Shown: positions 11,429 through 23,764 of the stretch, piece by piece
Layout: each line of letters starts with the position of its first letter
How positions within the stretch are numbered: the first letter of the stretch is position 1
NCBI RefSeq assembly: GCF_000218685.1
Contig: NW_006763293.1
Coordinates: 1,110,720 to 1,174,719 of the forward strand
DNA from: Serpula lacrymans var. lacrymans S7.9
Taxonomy: Eukaryota; Basidiomycota; Agaricomycetes; Boletales; Serpulaceae
DNA length: 64,000 nucleotides
Direction: 5' to 3'
The notes under the pieces: model-generated
Seen by the model: only the letters and a program-made list of their open reading frames with translations
Database searches by the model: none
What the model was told of the DNA's origin: nothing
Program-made: the position numbers and the translations under genes

Positions 11429-11817
11429 ACGGAGTAAGCCGGCTGTCACATTGTGACGGGCAACCCTGATTTTCTTTAGGTCTCCTCTTCTTCATCCGGG
11501 ATGAACCAGCAGGGCCCCAACAGCAATCTGGGAGGAGGGGGAGGAAGCTATATTCCTCCTCCACGACAGGACATGGAATACATTTGTGCAGGTAAGCAGC
11601 GGCATAAACACGAACCTTGGCGGCAAATACTGAAGTGAAAAAGATTGCGGTGCCAAAAATGAGATCAAGTCGAGGGAGCCCATACGGTGTCGAGAGTGCG
11701 GTCACCGTATCATGTATAAAAAGAGGACTAAGCGCAGTATGTGGCACGACCATGTCATATTCCTTATCATGTCTCATCGTTGTGCTTGACAGTGGTCCAA
11801 TTCGAAGCGCGTTGACA
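11429..11817 (-). repeat. Dispersed repeat pair, copy 1 (gene-like, with an intron)
   Basis: About 389 bp that recurs, roughly 85-90% identical, at 28719-29102 in the same orientation. Read on the minus strand, both copies start with ATGAGACATGATAAGGA, encode a short Val/Thr-rich peptide, and hold a 55-65 nt interval with intron-like borders (GTATG or GTAAG to YAG). That interval is followed by the same frame (YLPPRFVFMP...VFHV). Conservation of splice borders suggests DNA-level copying rather than a processed copy. The ends show no clear terminal repeats; a GTCAC-N2-GTGAC palindrome lies near the low-coordinate end of this copy. It fills most of the 735-bp gap between divergent PKR1 and the WD-repeat gene. 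Function unknown. Confidence 0.7.
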
Positions 11818-12056
11818 CAGACCATCAGGACTTTTGTTAGCCGAGCTGTAGTGTTTTGCCCAAATCTTTGCCAACATATCTTGTCGTAGCTTCCATAGCT
11901 GTGTAAGCATACTCGCACATAGCACTTGTAAAGGTGCAGGCTGTAATAAAATGGCATGGCTTGGATGAAATGCCGAACGGCGAGAGTATGAGATTTCAAA
12001 GTCAGTCCGAAGGGCAAATACACCTATACACGACTGAGGCTTTTTCCTGACACCAC

Positions 12057-15000
12057 ATGGACGGTCCACAAGTCAATAAACGTCTGTCTTCCGATATATT
12101 CAACAGCAGCAGTATCACTGTAAAAAGGTCCAAACTGGACGATGGCCTCCATGATGACTTGAAAAATACAGCGAAAAGCGTCAGTCTCAGTCACGGTGAG
12201 CATGACCCGCAAGCGAATCATGGCGTAGAACGTATAGCCTTTCCCGGGCCTTTGCAGAGGGGCACGAAAACATCGCCTTTACCCCAGTCTCGTCACCAAC
12301 TCACTTCCCTCGTCCATGATCGCAAGGAGATGCTAGCTCGCTCTGGAAAACGAGTGATCGGAGATCCTGTCTATTTGTGAGTCACCGCCCCACCAGCACA
12401 CTGATTACCTGACTGGTATTTAGTGATGATGGAATTATTTTACACTGGTATACACATTATTTCTAGTTTCTTTTGCTCAAGACACTGAGATCATGTAGGA
12501 TATTGGATCGAACGTCACGCCATGGTGATGCCCAAACAGATATTCCTCGTACATCCACGTCAAAGAATGAGTGTTCTACTACCAAGACCGATGTCTGTGT
12601 GTATGAGCTAACGGGAAAAGGTGAGGCGAAAGCATCTCACCAAAGCACGGTCGCACGATCTGATCAGGTCATCTTTGCTCATACACTTCGTCGGCATCAC
12701 GGGCCCTAGCCTTAGGAATGAAGTCCACTGAAAGACGCGTTAGTATCGTGAAAACCGGTAAACCTGAATCTCGAGTAGGATTGTATCCCTCTCAGAATGG
12801 CCATGGTATTGAAAGCGCGATTATGGTTAGTGACTCGGAAGAAGAAACTGACGTTCCCAGTCCCGGCTTAGGGAAAAAGCCTGCATCTGTTTCTGTTCCT
12901 CACGATCCTCGCACACAATTAAACCCGTCTAACTGCTCCATCATTGCTCCATTTTCGCACCAACTGGTTCCTGACGGCGTACCAGCTCCAATTTCTCCCA
13001 TACGAGCATCGGTAGCCGCCTGTGTCGATAATCAGAATTCCACGTCATTCGCAGAGGGCATTGCAGCTTTCCAAAAGCTTCTTACTACAGCCCTTAATGG
13101 TAACTCATCTTCAGCAACAACATCCATGTCAGCCGAAAGCAATTCATCGTATCAAACGTTGCATGAGCGGACGATTAATAATCACATTTCTTATGATCCT
13201 CATCCGCAACCGAAGTTTTCCTCTGCAGATGATTCTGACAACGATATTCAGTTCATTTCGTGGCGTCCTGGTCGTGGTTCACCTTCTCCATGTCCTTCTA
13301 TTATCGAAGAAGAAAGTGCATCAGGGGCCTACCACTCTGCGGGCGCTTTGTCGTCTCCACCGAAAGGTGATATTGGTGCCTTGCCCGATGCAACGTCACA
13401 CTCCACAGTCATACAGCAGCGTAGTCCCTCTTCCTCATTCTGCGGTACTTCCCAGTCTTCTACCGCCAGGACACCTCACGATGCCGAGCCAAGAAAGGAA
13501 AAAGTAATAGACTCATTGCATGGGAACAAACCGAGCTATTGGTCCGGCGAAGATTCAGACACTGATACAACTTTCAGCTCAAGTGATGACGCTGATGCGG
13601 TAGTTCATCACCGTTCATCAGAGAAGGGTAAAGCAAAAGCTTCGAATGCGGATCTTTCACATTTCACGCCATCACCCGATGTGTTTTCCCCTGAAGCCCA
13701 GTCAGCCGACATCGGATCCCCAGACGACAGTCCATTTATGGATGACAGGGCCAATCCTTCGGAAAGATCTCGAAACTTATCACCACCCGCAGTACGCCCT
13801 GGGTGTATAGTCGGGCACAGCGGTTCTCCTGCACCATCGCAAACTGTAGATCGTTTAGAGAAGCAAGCTGTTTTGGACCCGCATAGTGCTGATCAGCTCA
13901 GTAATCCCCGTCATCGTAGGAGCCAGGTTTCGCGTGATCACTCATGTGGACAGCAGCATCCCGACAACAGACGCTCTTCTCGTCGATTCGCGGTTACGAA
14001 TAATTTCACCAAAATCTCGTTGCCGAAGCAGCCGTACGGACGTGCAAGAAGAATTCTGGTGCCTGCGTCTGACTCTCTTCCGCTCGCCACTGTCACAATG
14101 AGGGCAGATATTCAATTTCTACATCGTACGGAGCAGTGAGTCTAACCTTGTCCCATTTTGTTCAAACCCAATCCATGTTTCGCAAGTTACCGAATATCAC
14201 TAGATTCTTTACCTAATTCCGGTATTTATCGTCACGTGGAAGATGCATGCATTGTAGGCGATATTATCGTCCTGGCTCACGATGGCGGGCCTTGTCAAAT
14301 ATCTCTCATACCCGTGAAAGTACGTCGTGGTTGACTTCAAGTAAATAAACCTTGTTCATTCCGTCAACAACAGCAAAAGATTCGTCGTTTGGTTGATCTT
14401 CCACATAAACCTCATATTGTTCAAAGCCGTCGCCCTGAAGTGGGCAAAGGGGGAATTAGTTCTCTCACTCATGGATATGAGAAATCTGACTGCCTGAACT
14501 TTTTCACCGGTGGTCATGATGGGTTTGTTTATTTGTGGACCATCAAAGATGGCCACTTAAATGATACTACCTCGAAAAAACTGAAGGTGTTCCATGATTC
14601 GAGCGTCACTGCACTGTCTTATCGCCATCATGATAAAGCCCTCGTGTCATGCGCAGGCAGAAAGCTCTGGAATACGGATCTTCGACGGTCATGGTCATCG
14701 GAACCGGTCCGACTCTCCAATGAGGTCAACCAACTCCACGTACATCCTCAGGAACCAAATCTTACAGTTATGGAAGTGAGTTTAGTAGACGATTACTCTC
14801 GTTTCTCGTAAAACTGCTAATCAGCGGGCTCCGTAGATAAAACACCTGGACTCTCAGATCCAAATATTCGATCGTAGAAAGGGCGGTTATGATAGAACTC
14901 CATGCTTGGCGTTCGGATACCGCTCATCGAGTACGAAATTCGAGACCAGCTATTCAAAAGGCTGCACTCGGTATAACTTCTTCCTGAGAGGGTTTCGAGA

Positions 15001-15213
15001 TGGATCGGTCATTTTATGGGATTATCGGAAGGCAAAGGTGCGGACTCATTGTTGTATCACGCTGGAAACATACAGAGAGCTTGCTTCAAGGACGTGGTCA
15101 TTAAACAGCAGTATCAACAAGCCGAACCTGTGGTGCACACAGCTTTCTCGAACTCGGATCTGGTAGCCTTTGGTGATGGATTCGTTACGTTCAGCCAACT
15201 GGATTCATCTTGA
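12057..15213 (+). CDS. WD-repeat protein with long disordered N-terminal region
   Basis: The C-terminal third reads as WD40 blades: NFFTGGHDGFVYLWTIKDG, VFHDSSVTALSYRHHDKALV, FFLRGFRDGSVILWDYRK and HTAFSNSDLVAFGDGFVTFS. The first 450 or so residues are Ser/Pro/Asp-rich and disordered, with acidic SDSEEETD and DSDNDIQF. A model with exons 12057-12376, 12424-12620, 12716-14125, 14204-14319, 14374-14775, 14837-15037 and 15076-15213 stays in frame throughout, but has a TAG at 12464-12466. Ending exon 1 at 12353 and starting exon 2 at 12467 removes the stop and also keeps frame. The last intron (15038-15075) is only 38 nt. It may be a nuclear WD adaptor, but the exact family is not recognised. The 5' half of the gene model is uncertain. 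Confidence 0.75.
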
Positions 15214-17010
15214 TGACATGCTACGGCGAGGTACTGGCACGATGCTCACTATTAGCTATTTTACGGATCATGTTATGCACAGTGGAAATGTTGTCTTTGC
15301 TTATTAGATCATTTTGTTTTGTTGGATATACTAGGTTAATTTCCATCAGTAGATCCACATGTTGTCCACCGAGCGTTTGTCAGGATGGTGTATGGACGAT
15401 TTGCGCAGAAAGCGGATCAGATCGAGTACCCAAACTATTTCCAGGTGCTTCTAACATCCAGGTGGCTTCGTAGAACCGAGCGTGACATCTCTTGGTTATC
15501 TGCCCATATGCACGAGGCCCATCAAAGGGAAAACTTATAACGTGAACATGTGCTTGGCCCATGCAGAGATGGTCTCATCCTATCACGATAACTAACCACA
15601 TTTAGCTTGGGCGTCGAGGGATGGCGCGAAGCAAGGGGTAAGCAAAGACTTTGAGCGAGGAAACGGCATGTCGTTTGGGCTGAATTCATTTGCGAAGTTC
15701 ATTGTATTCATAAAGCCGCGAAATTCCAAAAGACTTGAACACATCCTGATGAGAACTAGCATTACTTCAACACCATGCATTGAACTTGTGACTCGGACCT
15801 GGATCATATCCAGCCCTATCGCCGGATTAGGCGAACATTAATCCGATAATGCATATCGTCAGGATAACGGTTGGTGCAGGGCAGTCGATAGAACAGCGCG
15901 TAAGTAACCGCCAGAATACTGTCACGGGGCGTTGATATTGCGCTATCGACCTTTCAAACGGCATGATACATCCCAAATCCAGGTGATAGTGGGCCTACGA
16001 CAGTTCCGTACGTTGACTGTGCGGCAGATGGCATCACATTGAAAGAGATGTCATCAGAAGAGTACTTAAACATGAGGTAAGCCGGGGATATTATTGGGAG
16101 GAAGCTAGTGTTTTCCCCGAGTAGAAGCCAGAGAGGTTCGGACACGGGATGGGACGACTCATGGGATCACATTGGTTGCGTGCAGGGAAAAGAGTGGAGT
16201 GGCTATACCCAGTGACCGTAGTCAGTTGTAGCCGGGTGGTTGCAAGCCGCCACCTGTGATCGGAGAAGGATGAAAAAGACTAGGATGGTTATAGGGGCTA
16301 TCAACGGGTAAACAAGGACTTACGAGACCGCGCTGATTCCTTCGGAGGAATGTGTCTGCGATGGGCACAGGGTAGGCAGTCAGATGCACTACACATGATC
16401 GTCGTGACGTACTAAAACAGATGGCGCCTGCTTCCAGGGTTTCCAGATACCAAAGAGCAAACTGATTTCCAAGAGATCAGAAGTGGAGAGGGAGGATCGA
16501 TTCAGATACTGGAAACACTTATGCGATAGCGGCATGGCTATTTGAAGAACTAGCAGGTCAGAAGACAAGCACTTTGGACCATTCGGAATTAGCGGAAAGC
16601 AGGCTTCCTGTTGGAGAATAATGCGTAAGAGGTTTCATAAGGTGGCATGGCTTCATCCTAACATCGAGCATCACGGGGGATATTGAGGGATACGCCGAAG
16701 AAAAATACAAACCATTGTTCGCTGCATCTGATACTGCGCCCACATTCGATAGTGTGAACAAAAAAACCAGGTATAAGAGCTATACCATCCGCATCCATGA
16801 TTTTGTTACGGTTTTGGGATGAGTGCACGCCACCAGCAATACCGACATGGTCAAGGCTGAGGCAGCCACGGCTAATTCCGGCCAGCTCCGGCAAATTCGT
16901 AGTCACCGGCCGGGAACATGATCCTGAGCACAGCCTCCGTTTCTTTGCTTCCGACCACTTGCGCAAAAAGTTTGGGACTTGTTACACGAAAGGGTTAGTC
17001 CAACTTCGCC
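15214..17010. other. 1.8 kb without a recognised gene
   Basis: Only short frames occur on either strand, none with a motif or a convincing exon chain. Minus-strand frames at 15954-16145 and 16558-16761 have protein-like composition but cannot be joined. They may be remnants of a lost gene. The part next to 17011 should hold the promoter of the mitochondrial uL11 gene. Confidence 0.45.
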
Positions 17011-17505
17011 ATGTCCAAGGCTCTCAAGACCAAAGCGCAGCTAGTGGTGCGTATCTAATCACCCCTATTTCATGGATGTCGTCTGACTATATCCTAGCGA
17101 TTGCTGATACCAGCAGGAAAGGCTGCTCCTACCCCACCGGTGGGTCCAGCTCTCGGTGCTCGCGGTGTAAAGTCGATGGACTTCTGCAAAGAGTTTAACG
17201 CAAAAACCGCTCACATAGAACCTGGCATCCCTACTCCGACTCTAATTACTGTTGAGCCTGACCGCACATTTTCGTTCATGTTCAAGACACCACCCACGAC
17301 GTACCTGCTAAAAAAAGCGGCAGGCATCGAGAAAGGGACCGGTCGCCCCGGACACGAGTTTGCGGGAACTGTCAGCTTAAAACACGTGTATGAGATCGCG
17401 AAAATTAAAGCGAGGGACGAGCATCTCAAGCATCTCAAGCTCGAATCTATCGCTAGTACCGTCATCGGCACGGCTAGAACTTTGGGGGTGCAGGTGGTAC
17501 CTTGA
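17011..17505 (+). CDS. MRPL19: Mitochondrial ribosomal protein uL11m
   Basis: Mitochondrial large-subunit protein of the L11 family, at the base of the stalk where translation factors bind. Two exons (17011-17046 and 17098-17505) give 444 nt, or 147 residues. The start MSKALKTKAQLVRLLIPAGK joins cleanly across the intron. The L11 signature is plain: AGKAAPTPPVGPALGARGV, the MDFCKEFNAKT helix, TFSFMFKTPPTTYLLKKAAG, and the C-terminal RNA-binding domain with KHVYEIAKIKARDEHLK and IASTVIGTARTLGVQVV. There is no long presequence, as in other fungal L11m proteins. Cytosolic eL11/uL11 lacks this bacterial-type pattern. Confidence 0.95.
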
Positions 17506-18853
17506 CCCGGGCCGTTCTTCATCAGCTTCGAGAAACTGGGCAGGCGTGTTGTAAGTCTTCATCTACTTTTAAATGCAAACACGAATATTTTTTAATCAGA
17601 AAGGTCTTATCAGGTCACGGGCGCGAAAGCGCATCCGAGTCGAGCAAAGGGACGATGGTTGTGCCTAGCGCTATATCGTCTGGATGTAGATAGCCTGTGC
17701 TGCCAGATGTGACTAGGGCAGACCGGGGTGGGTATTGCATGATAGTCTATACCATGTAGAGCGCAAGTGGTATTCTTGGACAAACATCTATAGTGTTATG
17801 TGGGCGCCAAGATCTGCCCAAAGGGGTGGAAACACGGGCAAGGTTGAGTTCATTCGCAGGAAATTAAACTTCGGTGTCAAGGGAAAGTATGAACAAGAGT
17901 GTATGATCGCGAGTCTCCGCACTTTGTGTGCAGCGGTTACCATCTTGTGCTAAGCGCTTCATAAGATGCAACTGGTCTTGCCATATCGACAGAGGTATCT
18001 ATGATGTATTGGTTATATCTGAGCCTTGTCTTTCCTTGTCTGACACACGAGACGCCCGAGTGTGGCCAGTAAGTCGTGGAAGAGAACATATAGTGTAATT
18101 CTCGCATGAATCTACCTTATCTCCAGGTCCCTTGTGCTACATATGGCACCTCCTCGACACGCTGCAGACACGCCCTGTCCACTTTTACCGCTTCTCTTCC
18201 GCATCCCTGGGACACGTTCTTGCTCTTTTCTGGCCTCGCCAATGTACTGCTTCCAACCTGCCATATCAAGTGGCTTCCTCGCCGCATGCACGTATGTGGA
18301 GGAACACCCATCAGCATCTCGAAAGAACACTCTTGTTTCTTCAATCGATTTGTACGTCTTTCGTGTCTTCTCGCCCTCCCTTTCTCATGATAGGTCCTTT
18401 CTTATTTTCCCGTTATTCATAGGCTATCAATGGTTCTTTGACTCTTGTGAGAAGGTCTCGTGGCTTGCCTTCTGCATGCCAATCCACACGACGCAAGGAA
18501 AAACCATCGGCGCTTATGACTTAACTCGTGTTTGTTCCTCGATCATGTCGGCCTCGACCTGGATTGTTTCATCGGAGCTTTGCTCCACTGAACACCTCAA
18601 GACGACATAATGAAGCCTGGCTTCTCGTGCCGACACGTTTGCGGCCTTGTATTCATCTTTATCTGTCACCATGTCCACGTTCCATTCGACAAATCTACAT
18701 CATTCAGACAAGAACAGTTTACCTATGTTATCAAAATCCGGGACTATAAAAGAACCCCACTCTCCCTTGACTTATCATCCGGACTCTGGCTAAAATCAAC
18801 GCCTCTCTCAAAAAATTATCTTGCCAAGACACCTCTATCTTCACTCGCGTACA
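17506..18853. other. 1.3 kb without a recognised gene
   Basis: A 158-codon frame at 18134-18610 and shorter overlapping frames on both strands are present, but none carries a motif and codon use is unremarkable. I do not call a gene. The part next to 18854 is pyrimidine-rich, as expected for a fungal promoter and 5' UTR. Confidence 0.4.
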
Positions 18854-19695
18854 ATGGCCTCCGCTTCCTCTAATGATGTTCTCTCTTGGACAAACCAAGA
18901 CCCTCGCGAAAGCCAACTCTTTAATTCATGGGGTGTACTATATCGTTTTCAAGTTCGTGTCCCTCATCGCCGTTCGTCCTACCGGAGACACTGACGTGAC
19001 TCCTCATAGACTGTGGTCAGTCCTAATGGTCAAAGTACAACAACCCTTTGGAGGGCCGTTCGCACCAACAAGGAGGATCGCGTAGCCAAGCTTGAGTGGG
19101 CACCAAACGGTGGTCTCGGTCGTGCAGTCATTGGCAAGGTTAGTGCTCGCTAAGAAACCCTGCCGTGATTTAAAGTATGATCACTGATGCTGATTCTGTC
19201 TTCTAGAACACGGTACCGATGGCTGATCTAGTTCGAGCTGATCCTCGGCACCAGGTCAGTTGTGTGCGGTCAAAATTCTAGTTTACACGCTCATACAATT
19301 TTTAGGGTGCTCGCGTTTTTAACGGCCCCGATGGTCTGCCATATCGCTGGCGACCAAGCGGCAGTAGTGCTGATATTGTGGTACGTTAAGTATTCCCTCA
19401 TTGCTGATCAAAGTGGCCTGATCTTGTGCCCCTGTAGCTGCAAGATCCTACGGGGAATGTCGTGGCATTCTTCCGCCCCACGCGACCAACGAGATATCAG
19501 ATTGGGGATGTGTATGGCGAGCTTCATTTTGTACGGAGTGCTGGAGCGGGTACCATTGTGCGTCTCATTGAGCAAGCTTTGGTAAGCTTGATTGCGTAGA
19601 CTGACAAACTTCTCTTTTAGATGCATCCCCCCATTATGGACACTGTGACTGTAACAGCGATGCTTTACCGCTTCTGCATGGCTTTCGGTCTTTGA
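18854..19695 (+). CDS. DUF6593 domain protein
   Basis: Six exons (18854-18952, 19010-19138, 19207-19254, 19306-19380, 19438-19581, 19621-19695) total 570 nt, or 189 residues. The layout fits the basidiomycete DUF6593 family: a beta-rich domain with FNSWGVLYRFQTVVSPNGQS, TTLWRAVRTNKEDRVAKLEW, RVFNGPDGLPYRWRPSGSSA and NVVAFFRPTRPTRYQIGDVY. It ends with IMDTVTVTAMLYRFCMAFG, a hydrophobic tail. There is no signal peptide. The family is expanded in mushroom-forming fungi and has no established biochemical role, so none is claimed. Assignment rests on memory of the family pattern, not on a search. Confidence 0.8.
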
Positions 19696-20071
19696 TTACT
19701 ATCTCTCTTTCTCTCTCTCTTTTTTTTTTTTTATCGCACTTGTATATGATCCTTTACAGTAAAGTAAACGTGCATTTTCTTCGTATATTGCATCAGCCAT
19801 CATACCCTTGCGCCTACCATCAGACACAATCTGTACATATGTAATGTAGCTGCCTGTATAAATTTTTTCTCCGGTTCACTCGGTCCTACTCAAGAAACGC
19901 CTGGTGTACCGCTCATCGATAAAGTGCTTGAACACGAGTTTTCCTACTCACGTGCAGGTGGGCACGACGCACGAAAGCCTCGTTGAGTTGGCAAGACAAA
20001 TAGCACGACACACATCAATCTCGCGTGATATCTCGAAAGCAAATCTGATCACCAGACTTGAATTTACAAAT
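19696..20071. other. Convergent intergenic region with pyrimidine tract
   Basis: This lies between the ends of the DUF6593 gene and the minus-strand AhpD-like gene. A (TC)n run followed by about 13 T residues lies at 19701-19733. No gene is seen, and the interval probably contains both 3' UTRs. Confidence 0.5.
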
Positions 20072-21343
20072 CTACAATTTCACCTGGGGCCCTTCTTCCG
20101 ATGTGATAGCATCCATAATCTCATCTACGGTACGTACAACCCATTCCGTTCCTTCGTCGCTTGAAAGGTACTTGTCCTCCTCGTTCTGATTCTCCACATA
20201 GCGCGCTTTGAGGAGCCCGAATACGTGGCTCGTCAACTGGGGGCCGACCCTTCCTTCGGCACGGAGAGTAGCAATGCCTACTATAGAGCCCATAGCTCGG
20301 GTCAAGTTCCCCTGTTCAGCATCTCCCCCAGGCATGGGTGACAGTACAGAGCCATAACTTTGAATTATAAACGCTATTTCCAAAGAAAAATTCAATCAAT
20401 GCATTCATAAATCAGACACCAAGATCACACCGGAAGGAACATAACGGATTGGAGCAGCGAGGGCAAAAAAAAACGTGCAAAAGGGACAGAACGAAGGAAA
20501 CGCGAAAAGACGTACATATGAAGTCAGGATGAAGCGCCCCCAATTTGTTGTACAACTTGACAGCATGCGGTTCATAAATCGAGTTCCATAACGCCATCCC
20601 TCTTCCGATAGTAGCCTCGATATTCTGCGGAGTGCCCACCCTGTAGATTGACCCCGTCATCACTTGGTCAGCTTTTTTGTTCGGGAGGCCCCTCAGGCTG
20701 CGAATCACTCCATAATTGCAGCGGGAGCCCCTTACCTCCGAGAGTCCTTGCGTAAAGCCGCGTAGACATCGTCTTCAAGGGCTTCTTTCAGTCCAGTAAG
20801 AGATAGAATTGTCTAGGGTTGTCAAGGGAAGTTAATGTCGTGGACTTTGTTCGACTTTGATTGATAAAAAAAACAACTGATTCGCTCAACTCGAGGTACG
20901 CCAATGAATATGACACTCTTCAACGCGGACTCCCGCATAAGGGCAGCCTTGTTCAAAGCTTCCGTAAAATCTCTTCGAGATTCAGCCTTGGTCGGATCAG
21001 ACCTGGTCACAAAACGATACAGGTGCCCAACAGAAGAGGGACGGTTCGCCGTGAGGAGGGTGCATGTCTGTCATTTCCGCTTTGAATAGATGAGAAGAAG
21101 GGAAGACCAGGGTTATGCACTTACTGTAAGGACGAGCCATCCGGTCTCTGCATTCCTTCGCTTTGCCTCGTTTTGAGTGCTTGCGAAGACGCGATGCAAC
21201 CTTCCTAACGGCGGACTTGACCATGCATCAGGGTTGCGCAGAGTCAGAAGCTGCTTGATTGCTGGCGGTAGATGTTTAACCATGTCTTCACTGTGGGGAT
21301 TGCTGGACGTTCCCGCACTCTTATCCCTCAATGTCATCCGCAT
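20072..21343 (-). CDS. AhpD-like / carboxymuconolactone-decarboxylase-fold protein
   Basis: Five exons (21343-21125, 21067-20891, 20812-20736, 20640-20516, 20373-20072) total 900 nt, or 299 residues. The first ATG is taken; a second at 21283 (MVKHLPPAIKQLL) is also plausible. The core shows an all-helical pattern: ETGWLVLTTCTLLTANRPSS, EALNKAALMRESALKSVIFI, TILSLTGLKEALEDDVYAAL and YNKLGALHPDFISFIIQSYG. These match my memory of the fungal AhpD-like superfamily, which often acts in mitochondria or peroxisomes. The classic CxxC peroxidase pair is not visible, so peroxidase activity should not be assumed. All junctions keep frame. Confidence 0.7.
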
Positions 21344-21679
21344 GTATTTATATGCTTAACGTCGTGGTGGTGGGAACATGACTTCAATAACGTCCTCTCC
21401 CGCAGACCTGCTGACCAGAAAATATACTAGACGGCATTCCGCCAAGCCATATGCAGATTTTTCGTATTCTAGACATCAGACGCAGAAAAGTGACCTTGTT
21501 CAACAAGACGACTAGGATGCGCCGGGACATTACATCCAAGCATGGTACGAATATAAAAGTTTAAGACGCCAAGAACATTCTTCCAAACGGCACCAACTGA
21601 GAGCGATGCAAATGAATGGGTATCTAGTGAAGAAATAAAGACCAAAAAATATGAAATAATGCAAAAGATCCAAGAACGT
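21344..21679. other. Intergenic, 336 bp
   Basis: This lies between the start of the AhpD-like gene and the stop of the GH128 gene, both on the minus strand. No gene is seen. It should hold the promoter of the former and the 3' UTR of the latter. Confidence 0.5.
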
Positions 21680-23035
21680 TTAAGCGCCGAAGTAGAAGCT
21701 GGCGAGAGAAGTGGGCTCGTTGCTGCCAGAAAGCAGCTGGTTGAGAGTGTTGACACCTTGCATGTCTCCCATGACACCTGATGGCGAAAGTTAGAGAGAG
21801 AAAATCACTATTGTATGAGTAGAGTACTCACCGAAGGGGAATGCAGCTTCCATCCAGTCAGTCTCGTCAACAAATTGCTTGATGGTTCCTGCGAAGTTCC
21901 AAACGGCACTCTGGTCTGCCTGCGCACCTCCACTGAAGTCCTAATAAAAGATAGTCAGAACAGACATCGTCAAACACGTAACTGGATCGTACCTGGTCAG
22001 CGAATTCAGTGACCCAGATGGGCAGATTGAATTGATTGTGGAGTTGAGTGGCGTAGGTAGCAAAATCACTTTCGCTGGTAGAGTAGTAGTGGAATGCAAC
22101 CGCGTCAACCTGGATGAGACAGTTGAGGACTGGACCAAGAGAGAAAATGCTCATAACTCACGTGGCAACCAGTGCAGGCAGCAAAGAAATCCGTCATCCA
22201 CTGCATACCAGCCTGGTCGTTGGTGCAAGCGGGCGAGACCAAGTAGTAGCCCTGGTCCTTAAGAGGGTTGATGTACTGCTGCCAGAGGCTGGCACCATCC
22301 TGAGCACTCATGTTGGACTGGCTAGGCTCGTTAGGCCTTGAAGAAAGTGGAATCAGTGGAAAATATGGTAAAGAAAAATGACTTTTAACGCACTCATTCA
22401 TACCAAGAACGTAGTTGGCATAACCTGCAACGACGGTCTGCTGGAACTGAGTGATTTGATCGTAACCCCAGAGCATAGCAACACCAGTGATACCGAGCTG
22501 GTTAAGACCTGTAGGCAACTGAGGACCCCAAGTGTAGAGGCTGAGAAAAAATCTTAATACTAATAACAACAGTGCAAACGGGAATAAAGACTGACTACTT
22601 GACGTCGGGAAGCAAGAAGTTGGACAAGTAGGTAGAGTCGCCGTTGGGCCAGCCAAGACCCCATTTACCACTGCCACTACCAGAAGTGGGAGCGGGAGCA
22701 GCAGAGCTAGAGCTGCTGCTGGGAGCAGGGGTCCATGTGTTGACGGACGAAGTGGAGGAGGGAGCAGGGGGAGGAGGAGGAGGAGTGGAAGAGGGGGAAG
22801 GGGAAGGGGTCCAGGAGGGAGCCGCCGAGGAGGAGGAAGAGGAAGGCCTTGGTTTGCAGCGCTGGGTGGAAGTGCTGCGTTTCCTCTTTGCGATGGCATC
22901 GTGACCGTGCGAGGCACGACGAACCATGTGACTGTTGTCAGTAGCTAAGGCATTAACGGGAGTCGCGCCAAAAGAAAGAGTGAGGACGGCGACAGAGGCC
23001 AGGGCAAGGAGGTTGAGCAATTTGAGTGCGGCCAT
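21680..23035 (-). CDS. Secreted GH128 glycoside hydrolase (Asl1-like beta-1,3-glucanase)
   Basis: Predicted to cut beta-1,3-glucan of the fungal cell wall outside the cell. Six exons (23035-22599, 22540-22394, 22336-22162, 22109-21993, 21940-21832, 21777-21680) total 1083 nt, or 360 residues. The N-terminal MAALKLLNLLALASVAVLTL is a signal peptide. A basic KRKR stretch near residue 51 could be a processing site. A long Ser/Pro/Thr linker spans about residues 60-118, and the catalytic barrel starts at KWGLGWPNGD. Family marks are YTWGPQLPTGL, GVAMLWGYDQ, GMNEPNEPSQSNMS (the NEP glutamate is the likely acid/base), ACTGCHVDAVAFHYY and NLPIWVTEFADQ (the likely nucleophile region). It ends at NEPTSLASFYFGA, without a GPI signal. 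Confidence 0.93.
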
Positions 23036-23764
23036 TGGGAAGCGAATTCTCTCCAGGGAATGTCTGTGGGTTTATATGAGAGAGAGTGGTGATTAAAAGA
23101 GTGACTGAACCGTCGTCGTATAGGGAGACGAAAAGAAAGTTGAGAATTTCTTACGGCTTCTCATCATTTTATGAGATTAAACACACACTTATGTAAGCAG
23201 GCCATGCGCACGGGCCTACGACATTGTCCTCACCCGAGTATATTCTTTGTCCCACCATCAGCCACTCGCTAGCATGTAGTACCTGAGAGACAGCACGTTT
23301 GCAAGACAGCAACAGCTTTCTTTGGACCACCTCTTATCTGAGAGTCTATATGACATGTAAACATTACAGCAGATTCAGACCTAACATCATGTACCAGGAC
23401 TGACCCTGCAAATATCCGCACTCGTGGCGACGGTGATGAACGCTGATGAACTGCCTGGCTTTCTGCAAACTGCGGTCCAGTCTCATTCATTTTTGGACTT
23501 GTTCCAGGGAAGCTTGTCATGTGTTGTCGCTTTGGTGGTGCCATGGTAACGATGCGTGGGCCGGCTGAGACGGTTTCTTTGAGTCAAAAGAACGCAAGGC
23601 AAATATTTGGCAGTGTTCTGATCCTGTGGCTGCCATATCACAAAAAGGGATCCCAGCCACTTTCTTTCTTTTTCTTTAACCTTCAAGTTTGACACGAAGA
23701 AACCGGTTCAACAAGTTCATTTCAGCGTTCATCCAACACCAAATCCCCAGTTCTACCGCTCATA
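23036..23764. promoter_or_regulatory. Divergent promoter, GH128 / RRM gene
   Basis: A 729-bp interval between opposite start codons. Frames present are short and featureless. CT-rich stretches close to 23764 resemble a 5' leader of a strongly expressed fungal gene. Confidence 0.45.

Noticed and set aside
11767..12221. Minus-strand frames between PKR1 and the WD gene as separate genes
   Set aside because: They overlap the dispersed repeat or are antisense to the first exon of the WD gene, and show no motif.
18134..18610. 158-codon plus-strand frame as a gene
   Set aside because: There is no motif or splice context, and there are overlapping frames of similar size in other phases. The composition is unremarkable.
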